The notes below the pieces were generated by a model. It was given only the letters and a program-made list of their open reading frames with translations. It was not told where the DNA came from and ran no database searches. 64,000 nucleotides of DNA from Argentina anserina (taxonomy: Eukaryota > Streptophyta > Magnoliopsida > Rosales > Rosaceae). The translations under genes and the position numbers were made by a program. Position 1 is the first letter of the stretch; every line of letters begins with the position of its first letter. Below, in pieces: positions 50,521 through 60,261 of this stretch. Location: contig NC_065876.1 in the NCBI RefSeq assembly GCF_933775445.1, positions 27,404,001 through 27,468,000 of the forward strand, written 5' to 3'.

Positions 50521-50707
50521 AGTTTGGTAGACTTCAGGGGGAGTCTACATCACATGTTAAGATCCTTAAGTAGTTGGTGCGTTGTGCTCTTTTTCCCTTC
50601 GATCAAGCTTTTGTTTTACCCAAGAGGTTTTTGTTTTGCTTGACAAGGTTTTTAACGAGGCAACGATATGTGCACCATGCAACCTAGGCATGCGACACAA
50701 GGGGAAG

Positions 50708-50892
50708 TGTTCCGGGAGAATTATTATTCTACCCTTATGTGTGTCTTAGCCTAATAGGTTTCCTGTTAGGAGATAGATTAGCATCTCCGTAATAGATTAG
50801 GACTCCGAATCCTACGAGATTGTGGTTTTGTAAATGCCTATATATAGGCCACCATATCATTCAATAATACACAATTATTTCATCCTGCATCA
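50708..50892 (+). repeat. Copia right LTR
   Basis: 185 bp, same ends as the left LTR, followed by the target copy GATAT (50893-50897). Confidence 0.97.
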
Positions 50893-50897
50893 GATAT

Positions 50898-51301
50898 GTC
50901 TTTTTAAAGAAGAAATTATTGATACCATGAAGGGTGAGAGATGTGTAGATAAATCAACTGAAAATTCTTCTATGCACTAATCAAAACATTTATTTAATTA
51001 CTTATGCTAAATACAAAAAAAAAAGATTTCTTTTACGTTAAAATATGCATATTGCCTATACTTGATCAATTAAAATGACCATATTACAAACTATTTTACC
51101 ATCGAGAAAACAATGATGCCTAGTCACACTCCTAAATCATTGATTTCCCGTAGGCTTTTGAAACTACACTTCAACTTAATTAGATTATTGTAAAAAATTA
51201 GTATTTGAAAGTACACTTAATTCAACTTCTTGGCAGCACCAGAAAATTTCTTAACCAATTAATTATGCTGCCAGATTACAAAAACAGAGTCAAAAAGATT
51301 T
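50898..51301. other. 3' flank of small membrane-protein gene
   Basis: AT-rich; probably includes the 3' UTR of the minus-strand gene. Nothing else seen. Confidence 0.4.
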
Positions 51302-51586
51302 CTAGAGTATTTTGGGATGAGGTGAAGCCCGACTTTCCCAATAGTTAGATGACTTAGATCCTCCGGTACCCCTTGACTCTGGTGTTTGTAACTTCTTAGT
51401 GCTTGAGCCTTTCCCTCCCTTTGCGGGTGGTGATAAACCTTTCTTGCCTGCAGCAGTTTTGGCAGCTTTGGCAGCTTTGTTTTTCTTCACAACAACGACG
51501 ACGACGATGATTATAAGAATGATGACGGCCACTGTGATTCCAATGACAAGCTTCTTCTTCTTGCCTAATTTTTCACCGAGTCCCAT
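51302..51586 (-). CDS. Small single-pass membrane protein, unknown
   Basis: A 94-residue single-exon ORF: a basic N-terminus (GEKLGKKKK), one strongly hydrophobic helix at about residues 13-33 (valine- and isoleucine-rich), then a Lys/Ala/Gly/Ser-rich hydrophilic tail. I recognise no family. The basic-helix-basic layout suggests a single-pass membrane protein, with no signal-peptide cleavage site evident. Support for a real gene: a TATA box at 51759-51766, a plausible leader, and a truncated duplicate at 42470-42800 in which the start of the ORF, the basic patch and the helix are conserved while bases differ. Exact role unknown. Confidence 0.6.
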   Translation of the reverse strand: MGLGEKLGKKKKLVIGITVAVIILIIIVVVVVVKKNKAAKAAKTAAGKKGLSPPAKGGKGSSTKKLQTPESRGTGGSKSSNYWESRASPHPKIL

Positions 51587-51758
51587 TGTTGAGAGAAGAG
51601 TGTAGCTCTACCCCTTGGCTGCTGTTTTGACAAGTTCGGCCAGCCACTCGCACAACGAAGCGGGAGACACAACGATGTGGAAAGAGATGCAAAGAGGAAG
51701 ACACCAACCAAATGTCCCCCTTCAAATCTCTCTGGTTTTCTGTTTGGAATATGAGTCT

Positions 51759-51766
51759 TATTTATA
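51759..51766 (-). promoter_or_regulatory. TATA box of small membrane-protein gene
   Basis: TATAAATA on the minus strand, about 173 bp upstream of the ATG. A matching TATAAAT stands at the equivalent place in the truncated copy (near 42700). Confidence 0.65.
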
Positions 51767-51839
51767 CTCTGGGAATCGACAAAGGACGTCTGGCTAGGAG
51801 AATTTTTAGGTAAATCTATTTTTTCAATGGTTACTTGAA

Positions 51840-52885
51840 GATGACAGCCAGGTGTTTTTTTACTTCTACAACCGCAATTAGACCGTAAATTATGTCCCTC
51901 ACATTATAATTTCTTGAGTAAACATGTTACCTCCTAATAGGTAATAGCATTGTTCATATTGCTAATGCATGTACTCTTGGCTCGAGCTATATCTATCTAC
52001 ACATAATCATATGATTCATATGTTGATTTAAGATGGATTACGTAGTCATCTAGTACCGTAGAATATAAACATGATTAATTTATTATATATATGTAGTATA
52101 TAAACTAGTGATCGTGATCCTTTTTTATTTATTTATTGTATAAAAAAGTATATAATTATTCACAGGGAGCAGTTCTAAAGCCTAACATACATTTATTTAT
52201 ACATCCTGTTAATTGAATTTACATTTCGTCATATTATTGCACCAGATCCGATGCCGAAATCTTACGTAGTATGTCATATCATCTTACTAATTAAATAAGA
52301 AAGTCATGAATCTAGACATATTTGTCATTAGGAAGATTACCATTGACATAATTGTATTAAATATGGTATTAATTAAGATATGTATACTCTAGGAAAAATA
52401 ACATTTGTTACCTTACATATCCCCTTAAATCGATTATATCATAACAAAAGAATATTTCATTTTAGAAAAAAAAAACCAAACAAGGAATTTTACCAAAAGT
52501 TTTCATCTAAATATAAATGTTATAATTACCTTACATCATCTGAAATTTAAAAATAAATATATTTTGTGCATATATATATATATATATATATCGCACGTGT
52601 ACACACATATTTCAAACATATTTTCGTAATTTTCAATTTTTTAAATTATTTTAGAAGTATTATTGTGATGAAAAAGAGAAAATGATAAAAAGAATAAATA
52701 AATATTTTATAATAATTTAGAACCGTTAGATTAATAATGATATAATTGTCTTTTCATTTAAAATGATATAAAAATATTTTTATATCATTTTAATTATTGA
52801 TGTGGAATGTAATGTGATATGACACTTAAAATTGCGGCGTCAGATTTGACGTAATATTATAGTGCTCTGGCACTCCTCTTATTTA
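51840..52885. other. AT-rich intergenic
   Basis: No gene; contains an (AT)n microsatellite at 52570-52591 and very AT-rich sequence at 52440-52860. Confidence 0.6.
52570..52591. repeat. (AT)n microsatellite
   Basis: Eleven AT units. Confidence 0.95.
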
Positions 52886-53240
52886 TGTTGAGAATATAAA
52901 TCCCACATTGGGAATTGGAACCTAACCTGTGGGTTTATAAGGGTTTGAGCCACTCTATCCATTGCCAATTGGTTTTGGATGTGAACCCCAGATCACTTTA
53001 TCATGGTATCAGAGTGGGTTACCCACGTCCACGTGTGAAGCCCAAATGGCCACACGGACTCCACGTCACCCAAAATGTTGTCCACATGTATGGCTTGAAA
53101 ATTCGCAACACGTGCGGGGGCGTGTTGAGAATATAAATCCCACATTGGGAATTTGAACCTAGCCTGTGGGTTTATAACGGTTTGAGTCACTCCATCCATT
53201 GTCAATTGGTTTTGGATGTGAACCCCAGAGCATTTTATCA
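52886..53240 (+). mobile_element. TRIM (terminal-repeat retrotransposon in miniature), complete
   Basis: Two 118-bp direct repeats (52886-53003 and 53123-53240) start TGTTGAG and end TATCA. ATTTA stands on both sides (52881-52885, 53241-53245) as a perfect 5-bp target duplication. Right after the first repeat is TGGTATCAGAG (53004-53014), the primer site for initiator tRNA-Met. A purine-rich GTGCGGGGGCG precedes the second repeat. The two repeats differ at about 8 of 118 positions, pointing to an older insertion than the copia element. No coding capacity; ORFs inside are incidental. Confidence 0.95.
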
Positions 53241-53245
53241 ATTTA

Positions 53246-53813
53246 TACATCCTTGTTAATTGAATTTACCTTTCGTCGCTATCGACCAAATTTAAGAGGT
53301 TCATGACGTTTTTCTATGTACTCTGTTTGGCGAAAAGGAGCAGCTTTCTGGGCATAAATACAAAACGGACGAGCTTCTTTAGAGAATTCAGATCAAAACC
53401 CTCTTTGCACGCAGTTGTGCTCAGAACTGCTGAGTTTTTGCGATACAATTCTGACCAAATGACAGCTCTTTTCCAGAAGTAATATTCTTGTTGGTAGGAA
53501 CAACCACAACAAATAACATCTGTCACACTCAATTAGCAAAATCTTATGATATGGTCGAATATGTACATTATCTATTAGACCACCACGAATATGGAGATGG
53601 CTGTAAAATCTTTTTCCAGGGAAACAAGAAGAAAAGGAAAGCTTTAGTGCTGTACATGTACAAATCTATGACAACAAGAATCAAAACCAAAGTAAAGGTA
53701 AATGAGCTTTTACATTTTCCAGTTCTCCAAAAAAGCTCAAAGAAAAAAAATCACAAAAAAAAACTAATAACAAAAAAGAACAATGAAAGCTCTGAGGATG
53801 ATGATGATCTTCA
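53246..53813. other. 3' flank of protamine P1 family-like gene
   Basis: Probably contains the 3' UTR of the minus-strand gene; an A-rich stretch lies at 53740-53790. Nothing else seen. Confidence 0.45.
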
Positions 53814-54851
53814 TCATCTCTTCCAACTTCGACTCCTGGAGATTGGATCTTTCATCCCACTAACAACCCATGTCTCCTTGGCAATTTCAGTTGAAATGTT
53901 GTACAAATCAGAACCGTATGTCATCACCACCAAGTTCTCGTTCATCTTCCTCATCTTTTCTTGATCCATTAAACTCTTCAGAGTAATTTTCCCTCTTCTG
54001 TCTTGTTTTTCTGATACATTTTCTTCCCGGCATTCTTCTTCCTCTTCATGATCATTTTCTTCTTCTTCTTCTTTCTCTTCTAACCAGCTCTTTGCAGGAG
54101 CAGACCTGCACCTCATTAGAAGCAGAGCATTTGGTGGCGAAACTGAAGCTACTGCAGAAGTCGATCCGTCGTCTTCGAAACTAGGCCTATCATCTCTCTT
54201 AACGCTATCTTGTTTGCTAAAATCATCACTCTGATTTTCCTGTAAAACCATATACCATTTCGAAAAAAACGCTCTCGAGTTTTCGTCAGTACCTTCACTG
54301 CTTCCTTCAATACCCGCATGATTTTCTTCTCTGTCTTCCTCTTCTTCTTCTTCATCGTCAGAGGTGATATCTGGTTGTGGAAAGGACCCAAAACATCTAA
54401 GGTCGAATCGGATTCTTCGCAAGCATGTAAGGAAGTGCATTACATCTTTCTTGAACCCCAGAGCCTCGGCCCAACTCGGTTTCCTCTTCTTCTGCTTCTT
54501 ATGCTTGTGAATCCTCTCAATCTCCTCCATCACTGACTGCCAGCTTTTGATCGAGCCAGTCTTGTGCCGGACCTTGATCTGTCCGGCACACGTGACTTTT
54601 GGCGAAGTAGGCTCGGAGATCTCCGAGCTCATCGCCTTGGTTTTTGCCCATAACATGGGACTAGCCTGGCCAAAGCTTTTGGTCCTGCCTCTCTTGATGA
54701 GCTGCATGCTGTTATTGTCGTGGTGCTTTTTGGCTTCTAAGGACCTTGCAGGGCTGCAAATGGATTTTGGCCTAAGGGTTAAGCTGGTTCTTGAGGGAAA
54801 ACATACCAGTAAATCTGCAGAAAGAGCTCCTTTGGCATCTCTTGCCTTCAT
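53814..54851 (-). CDS. Plant protein of the 'protamine P1 family' annotation (At2g37100-like)
   Basis: The ORF is open from an upstream ATG at 54986 (390 residues). I prefer the second Met at 54851 (345 residues), because relatives begin near M-K-x-x-DAKGALSADLLVCFPSR and a TATA-like TTTATAAA lies only about 80 bp before it (54929-54936), which would put the first ATG outside the transcript. Conserved blocks (numbered from 54986): PKSICSPARS (about 74-83), ASPMLWAKTK (108-117), SEISEPTSPKVTCAGQIKVR (120-139), SWQSVMEEIERIH (148-160) and LGFKKDVMHFLTCLRRIRFD (176-195). Long Glu runs follow, then ALLLMRCRSAPAKSW. The function is unknown; the basic and acidic tracts suggest a nuclear or scaffold protein. 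The 'protamine' name in databases reflects composition only. Confidence 0.85.
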   Translation of the reverse strand: MKARDAKGALSADLLVCFPSRTSLTLRPKSICSPARSLEAKKHHDNNSMQLIKRGRTKSFGQASPMLWAKTKAMSSEISEPTSPKVTCAGQIKVRHKTGSIKSWQSVMEEIERIHKHKKQKKRKPSWAEALGFKKDVMHFLTCLRRIRFDLRCFGSFPQPDITSDDEEEEEEDREENHAGIEGSSEGTDENSRAFFSKWYMVLQENQSDDFSKQDSVKRDDRPSFEDDGSTSAVASVSPPNALLLMRCRSAPAKSWLEEKEEEEENDHEEEEECREENVSEKQDRRGKITLKSLMDQEKMRKMNENLVVMTYGSDLYNISTEIAKETWVVSGMKDPISRSRSWKR

Positions 54852-56967
54852 TCTAGTTGCTTTCGACTCTGTTTCTGTGTTCTGTGTTGTGTTTTGATCT
54901 CTCAGATTTGTGTTTTGGTCTGGTGATGGTTTATAAAAGAAAGGAGGGAGGGATGGACAGCTTTTCTTTGATTTGCCTTTGCTCAATGTATTTCCTCTCT
55001 ATATGTAGCATCTCACACCATCTTCTCTACACTCTTCAACATCTGTTTGATCATTTTCCCCGACACTCCTTTTTGCTTCCCTCTTTGAAATGGGGTCACA
55101 GGAACGTAGGGATAGACCTTATTTCTTAGCCTTTGCTTTTCCCCCAATTCTCCCTAAAACAAATTGAAAACAGAAAAGAATTGAAGAAAGTTGCATGGGA
55201 AAGTTGACGCCCACGAGCCTTGTTTCATGATCCAATCATACCACCTCACAACTGGTGAGCCCATGCCAGTTATGACTTATGAGCCTTGCCTTGTCAGCTA
55301 GTGCCCACAAACCCAAGTGAACTTCTACCAAACCTTTCACTTGAATGGAACCCACAAGAATTTGAGGGTGTTAGGTATATAGTTTAGGTCATGCTTAGTG
55401 ATTTTCATTCAGTTGATCCCATTTGATATCACTATAATTGCTTTGGTGATTATAACTACCATGTCATTGCATACAAAGCACCCCTAACATTGTTCTAAAG
55501 TTAGGCAAAACCTTCTTTCCATAAGTGGTTAAATTATTGACTCCCTAAGATTGGTAAATGAATTGAATTCGAAGAAATGTAATTATGTAAGTATGTAATA
55601 GGTGCGTGATAGAAATGACAATGGTATTTCATTACTTCAAAAAATTCGCGTTAGAAAAAAAAATGTCTGGATTTTCTTTTCAAATTCTAGTAGCTTATGT
55701 CATCATTATGACAATTCCTAGCTCCAAAATATAAATCTTCTAGCCTAACCAAACACCAAATAATGCATATGGTGTATGAACAAACACTAAAATCCATTAC
55801 ATTCCATGCTTCAGTTGTAAAGTGAGAAGCGGAAACAGATCCCCTAGATTTCTTCTTAAACTCATTACTCTGTGAGATATATGATGGCATATTAAATTAA
55901 CATAGCTTATAGAAACCAAAATACCCGATTTAGATTTTCGTTAGCAGTTTGTTCTATCTAGGATCACACGTACAAGTACAAAACCAGGAAGAAATACTAC
56001 TATATCTTGTGGCGTCAGGGTGAGCTATGCTGTATTCAATTCATGTAATATATAAGCATGCAATACATTGCTTACCCTTAATTTCCTTAAACAACTAAAA
56101 AAGAAGATGAAAGGCATACCGAAAGTGTTGAAACAAAGGATGGGATGCAGAAAACTCATGATCAAAAGAGGTATAAAGGATCAAGTATGGTGAGGTTGTC
56201 ATGATGAAGTGAGTAATGCACTTGAGGGGATGTCAAAAAGATGAACCCACCCCCCCCCCCCCCCCCCAACCACTAATTGCATTTTAGTTAAAATTAGACT
56301 TTCTCTTTATTGGGCGGGGACATGTCTACTCTAAATAAGTTTTTTTTTGTTTATGCGGAAATTGATGACTTACTTCTTCTTTTTTTATGCGCTTCGCAAT
56401 TATGATGTTATCGGTATTATAATGATCGGTCACAAGTTATATTAGTGTGAATAAAATGAAGTCTGCCTTACATGGTGTTGTATACAAGCAATCTGACACA
56501 AGTTCATTCTCAAATAAATTATTTTTTGTTTGTCACCATTGTTCTTCTTCTTTCTCTTCTTTAAAGCACAATTGTTCTTCATAAATCATAATCATAAAAA
56601 TTTTGAAAAAATATTGTAGATTATCTTTGTTAAAATATTCAGCTTTGATCAACTGAAAAGGTATGTTCTCTTGATATCTTATGCACGAATCCTTTGTAAG
56701 GTGAAGTGAACATGGAGAGGATATGGTTTTTGAGAGAAAAGAAGAAATGTTCTAATCGTGGGAGGTGGATGGATGTTGATGTCAACTGGCATAGGGTCAC
56801 CGGTCGCAAGCACACAAGGAACGGTTGCATCACCCATATGCATATAAGCCCTCGTACTTCTCTATCTGCATATCATTCTCAGTCTCACTACCCTACCCCT
56901 GTGTCACGGTCCTATAATGCACCTCGGAAATTTTCTCTCTTTTTGACCAAGTATTTGACTATTTACA
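54852..56967. other. Upstream region and intergenic, no recognised gene
   Basis: Holds the likely promoter of the minus-strand gene, then AT-rich sequence, a C run (56250-56267) and the left target copy of the hAT MITE. A plus-strand ORF at 56706-56999 runs into the MITE and is not credible. Confidence 0.5.
56250..56267. repeat. Poly-C tract
   Basis: A run of 18 C. Confidence 0.95.
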
Positions 56968-57591
56968 CTAGAAGTGGCAAGTTGGCCAAAAAAACATGAG
57001 TCCCGCCCGTTAAAAATCTGTATGGTCTGATCCTGTTATTTTAAAGAATCGGATTGGGTCTAGATATTTTAGCCATAGACCCGGCCGGCCTGAATCCTTT
57101 TTAGGCCCGGGCATGATAAATTCATGGGCCGGCCTGTTAAACACATAATTTTATATTATTTAAATAATTATAATAATGAGAATTGAATATTACACTTTTA
57201 ACTACATTATTTCACAAATATCATCAAAATAATAATAAAAATCCATAGTTTTGACATATATAACGTTTTCTCAATAAGATTATTAAATATATTATAGTAT
57301 TTTTTTTATATTTTTTTTACTATTCTAAATAGTTATATAAAATAAATATTTTAATTACACAAATTTTTTTATGTTAATTGTGTTTTTATAATGATAATGG
57401 GCCGGACCGGTCCGCTTCTTGGCCCGACATGGGCTTGGGCTGTGGGTCGGACCAGACTTAATTATTAAGAAAATAGGCCAGTCCGAGTCCGACACGAAAA
57501 TAAATGGGTCGGTTTAAGCACGATACAGACACAGTTTTTGCCAACTTAAAATGGGCCAGGTTGGCCCAGCCCGGCCCATTTGCCACCTCTA
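56968..57591. mobile_element. Non-autonomous hAT element (MITE-like)
   Basis: Perfect 8-bp target duplication ATTTACAC (56960-56967 and 57592-57599). The ends TAGAAGTGGCAA and TTGCCACCTCTA are inverted repeats with one mismatch. Both halves carry clustered GGGCCGG/CCGGCCC motifs (57080-57135, 57398-57580), the subterminal repeats typical of this hAT group. The middle is AT-rich and non-coding. 624 bp. Confidence 0.93.
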
Positions 57592-57770
57592 ATTTACACT
57601 AAAAAACGGCGAAATAGCGCTATGCTATAAGGCTCAATCTAGCAAAGCCAATCTTCCCTCAAACACCCTCAATAAGGTGTGTTGACACTTAGTGTTTAAT
57701 CTCTCAATCCCTCAAGTGGAAGTCAAAGCTATTTAGTATAAAGATAAGCAATGCATAATGTACAGGTAAA

Positions 57771-58476
57771 TGTCACGAGCCTACTCTTTTGCTATGTTAC
57801 TTGTGCAGCCTTAACAAGTCTCTTATGTTAAGTCAGTCTAATTCTCACAATACCTGGCTAGAACAATTGAAAGGCAAAGAGAATATCTCTAAAAGAAAAC
57901 TTGTATTAAACAAAGAAAGCTTACAAGAGTGTTTACAAGTATGCTAATTAATGGCTTCTTGCTTGATGCCTCTATTTCTCCATCATCTAAATGGGAATGG
58001 TGCCTCCCTAAAATTCTAGGGTATTCTAGGACATTTACAAGTATAGAGTGTTTTAGAGAATTCTATGCAAGTCTAAGATATACCTTGAGTATTCTAAAGA
58101 CTTCCGGAGTTGTTTAGGTCTTTGAGCCTCTCCAAGGTTCTAAAGAGTTCCATAGATGTCTAATGGGTTCCCGAACCTTCTAGAGACTTCTAAGACTTTC
58201 CAAAGCCTTCTATAAAGGGTTCCCGAACCTTTTAGAGACTTCTAATACTTTCCAGAGCCTTCTATGACTCTCTAGAGACTTCTACAACCTTTCAAAGTTT
58301 TCCATGATCTTCTAAAGGTTTCCATAATCTTCTATAACATTCCAGAGGGTTCTAAAGTCTTCCGTAGTATTCCGGGTTTTTCCATAATGCTCAAGTGCTC
58401 TCTAACACCTTCCTTGAGCCATACTTGCCTTAGAAATGCCAAATGAAAATTCTATGAAAATTGACGGGGCGTGACA
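57771..58476. mobile_element. Candidate solo LTR
   Basis: Begins TGTCACGAGCC and ends GGGGCGTGACA, so the terminal TGTCAC/GTGACA inverted repeat of many plant LTRs is present. TAAA precedes it (57767-57770) and follows it (58477-58480), a possible short target duplication. No coding region or second LTR is seen nearby, so it would be a solo LTR of about 706 bp. A periodic array fills its second half. Confidence 0.5.
58011..58430. repeat. 10-bp periodic TTC array
   Basis: Units near TTCTAGAGAC or TTCCANAGCC repeat every 10 bp for about 400 bp. TTC falls at 58168, 58178, 58188, 58198 and 58208 exactly; after a 2-base slip the series continues to about 58420. Within it TTCCCGAACCTTC (58168-58180) is a perfect three-part heat shock element, followed by GAG and TTC in the same 5-bp register. 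Confidence 0.8.
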
Positions 58477-59128
58477 TAAAAGTTAACTTTCATTCCATTC
58501 ATAAACAAACATAGAAAGGACTCTGTGTTTGAGACCCCCACTACTTCGAACTATCGACTTAGTTTGGTTCTCGCCCATGTACCACTGAGTTGTACTTACA
58601 ATTGACATTCCCAACCTTCAGCATTCTTTATTCATGCAGTCTCCTCAAGCATCAACGCCGCTGGTGAATGTGGACAACATTTCTAGGTTAAAACAACATG
58701 TGTTCATGGGGGCTTATTCTCTGGTGTAAAGGGATCGAAGATTCGAAGTGTGAGTGCGTGTTGTGGAGACCATTGTTGGAACTTCCTTTCTCTATGAAAC
58801 TTAGCTCTTTCACCATCAGGATGAGCTTCGGAAGGTTCCAGTGTTCCATGGTGTCCTCTCACGTTTGATCAACATTAAGGTTTTAGTCACTCTTAAATAA
58901 ATAAGGTGAATTGACACTCCAGTTAGTTTTTTTTTCGGTTCCATTTCGAAAAAGAAAAAAAAAGAATTATCACTCTATTTAGTTCGTTCTTCTCTTTTTG
59001 ATTTTTTGTAATGTTATGAACCTTATATCATGATCGATGGACTAAGACACTAAGTTATGTATTTCCTATTTAGACACCAATCTCTTATGTATTTCTCATT
59101 TCTACGCAAAACCCCCAACAAAACACTA
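58477..59128. other. Intergenic before the mTERF pseudogene
   Basis: No gene seen; homopolymer T and A runs near 58927 and 58950. Confidence 0.5.
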
Positions 59129-60182
59129 ATGGCACTATGTCAGAAGCTCGTTGCTTTTTCCCAGGCCCTGTTTCAACCCCTCACTCTCACTCTCCCTCTT
59201 CTTCTACCCATTCACAACCAAATTCCACAGCTTATTACCTAATTACCCACCACCAGTTCTCCCCAGAAGTTGCTTTCAAGGCCTCGGCAACCATCGCACA
59301 TCTCAAAAACCCAGCAGACTCTGACTAAGTACTTTCATTTCTCAAGAACCACGGTTTCTCCAAAACCCACATCGAGGGAGTGGTTCAAAACCTCCCCAGA
59401 ATCCTATGTTCCATTCTCGACACTATCAAACCCAAAATCAAGATTTTCCAAGATTTGGGGTTTTCGGACTCCGACATTCCCGACATTATATCCTGTGATC
59501 CCTGGATTCTGTGGCATAGTGCCAATAATAAGCTCAGTCCTGCTCTCTTGGTGTTCAAGAGAATTTTGGGTTCCAATGCTCAAGTTTGCAAGTTTCTATA
59601 GATAAGTAGGCGTTATCTCCATAATGATTTGGAGAAGAGTCTGAAGGCTAATATGGAGTTATTACAGGGTTTCGGTGTTAGTTTTTCGCAACTAGTCAAG
59701 TACTTGTTTCAATTTCCTAGTTTGTATCTGCATAAGCAGAAGGCTATTTTGGGATCATGAGTTCTTTGAAGGTGGAGACTTGGGAGCAGAAGATTAAGCT
59801 TTTCCGGAGTTTGGGGTTTTCGTCAGATAAAAAAAAAAGTTTGGGGTTTTCGGAGAAGGATGTTTTCGCTTTGCTTAGGAGGTCGCCTTTGGTGTTACGT
59901 ATATCTGAGAAGAAACTTAAGGAGTAAAGGAGGTAACCGAGCTACTGATCAGTGTTGGGCAGTTTGACATTCCAGTTGTGAAAAGTAATCCGAAGTTGCT
60001 TATGTATAATGTTGAGAGGAGGTTGAAACACGGCTTTTTCTAGTTTTGGAGATTTTGGAAAAAAAAAAATTACTTGAGGAAAGACCCACGGTCCCACATT
60101 GATTAGAGCCTGCAAGTTATCCGACCAGGAGTTTGCTAACAGATTTATTCCTTATGCAAGTGAACTTGGGAAATATACATAA
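59129..60182 (+). pseudogene. mTERF family pseudogene
   Basis: The ATG at 59129 opens an organelle-presequence-like start (MALCQKLVAFSQALFQPLTL). mTERF repeats then appear in shifting frames: KTHIEGVVQNLPRILCSIL, FQDLGFSDSDIPDIISCDPW, LSPALLVFKRILGS, QGFGVSFSQLVKYLFQFPS, FSEKDVFALLRRSPLVLRIS and the C-terminal FANRFIPYASELGKY, with TAA at 60180-60182. Plant mTERFs bind nucleic acid in mitochondria or plastids and affect transcription or splicing. Damage: a stop after KFL at about 59599, stops near 59757 and 59925, several frameshifts, and a local duplication of AGTTTGGGGTTTTCG (about 59810 and 59840). It retains no introns, as many plant mTERFs. Confidence 0.88.
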
Positions 60183-60261
60183 ACTATGAATGATGAATGG
60201 GGCACAGTTTTTGCAAGTGTACTTGACTAACTTGAGCGCGAAATATGTACTATGAAGATCC

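Larger units (their letters stand above)
43982..50892 (+). mobile_element. Ty1/copia LTR retrotransposon, near-complete but damaged
   Basis: Two 185-bp LTRs (43982-44166, 50708-50892) begin TGTTCC and end CATCA. The 5-bp target duplication GATAT lies at 43977-43981 and 50893-50897. The LTRs differ at about 5 positions by eye, so the insertion is fairly young. Order gag, protease, integrase, reverse transcriptase, RNase H identifies copia. A polypurine tract AAGGGGAAG sits directly before the right LTR, and a second purine run follows pol (50535-50543). Gag has an internal deletion and pol an in-frame stop, so the copy cannot be autonomous. Confidence 0.97.

Noticed and set aside
52915..53250. 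ORFs inside the TRIM
   Set aside because: They span the primer site and both repeats; TRIMs have no coding capacity.
56706..56999. 97-codon plus-strand ORF
   Set aside because: It runs across the border of the hAT MITE and shows no family resemblance.
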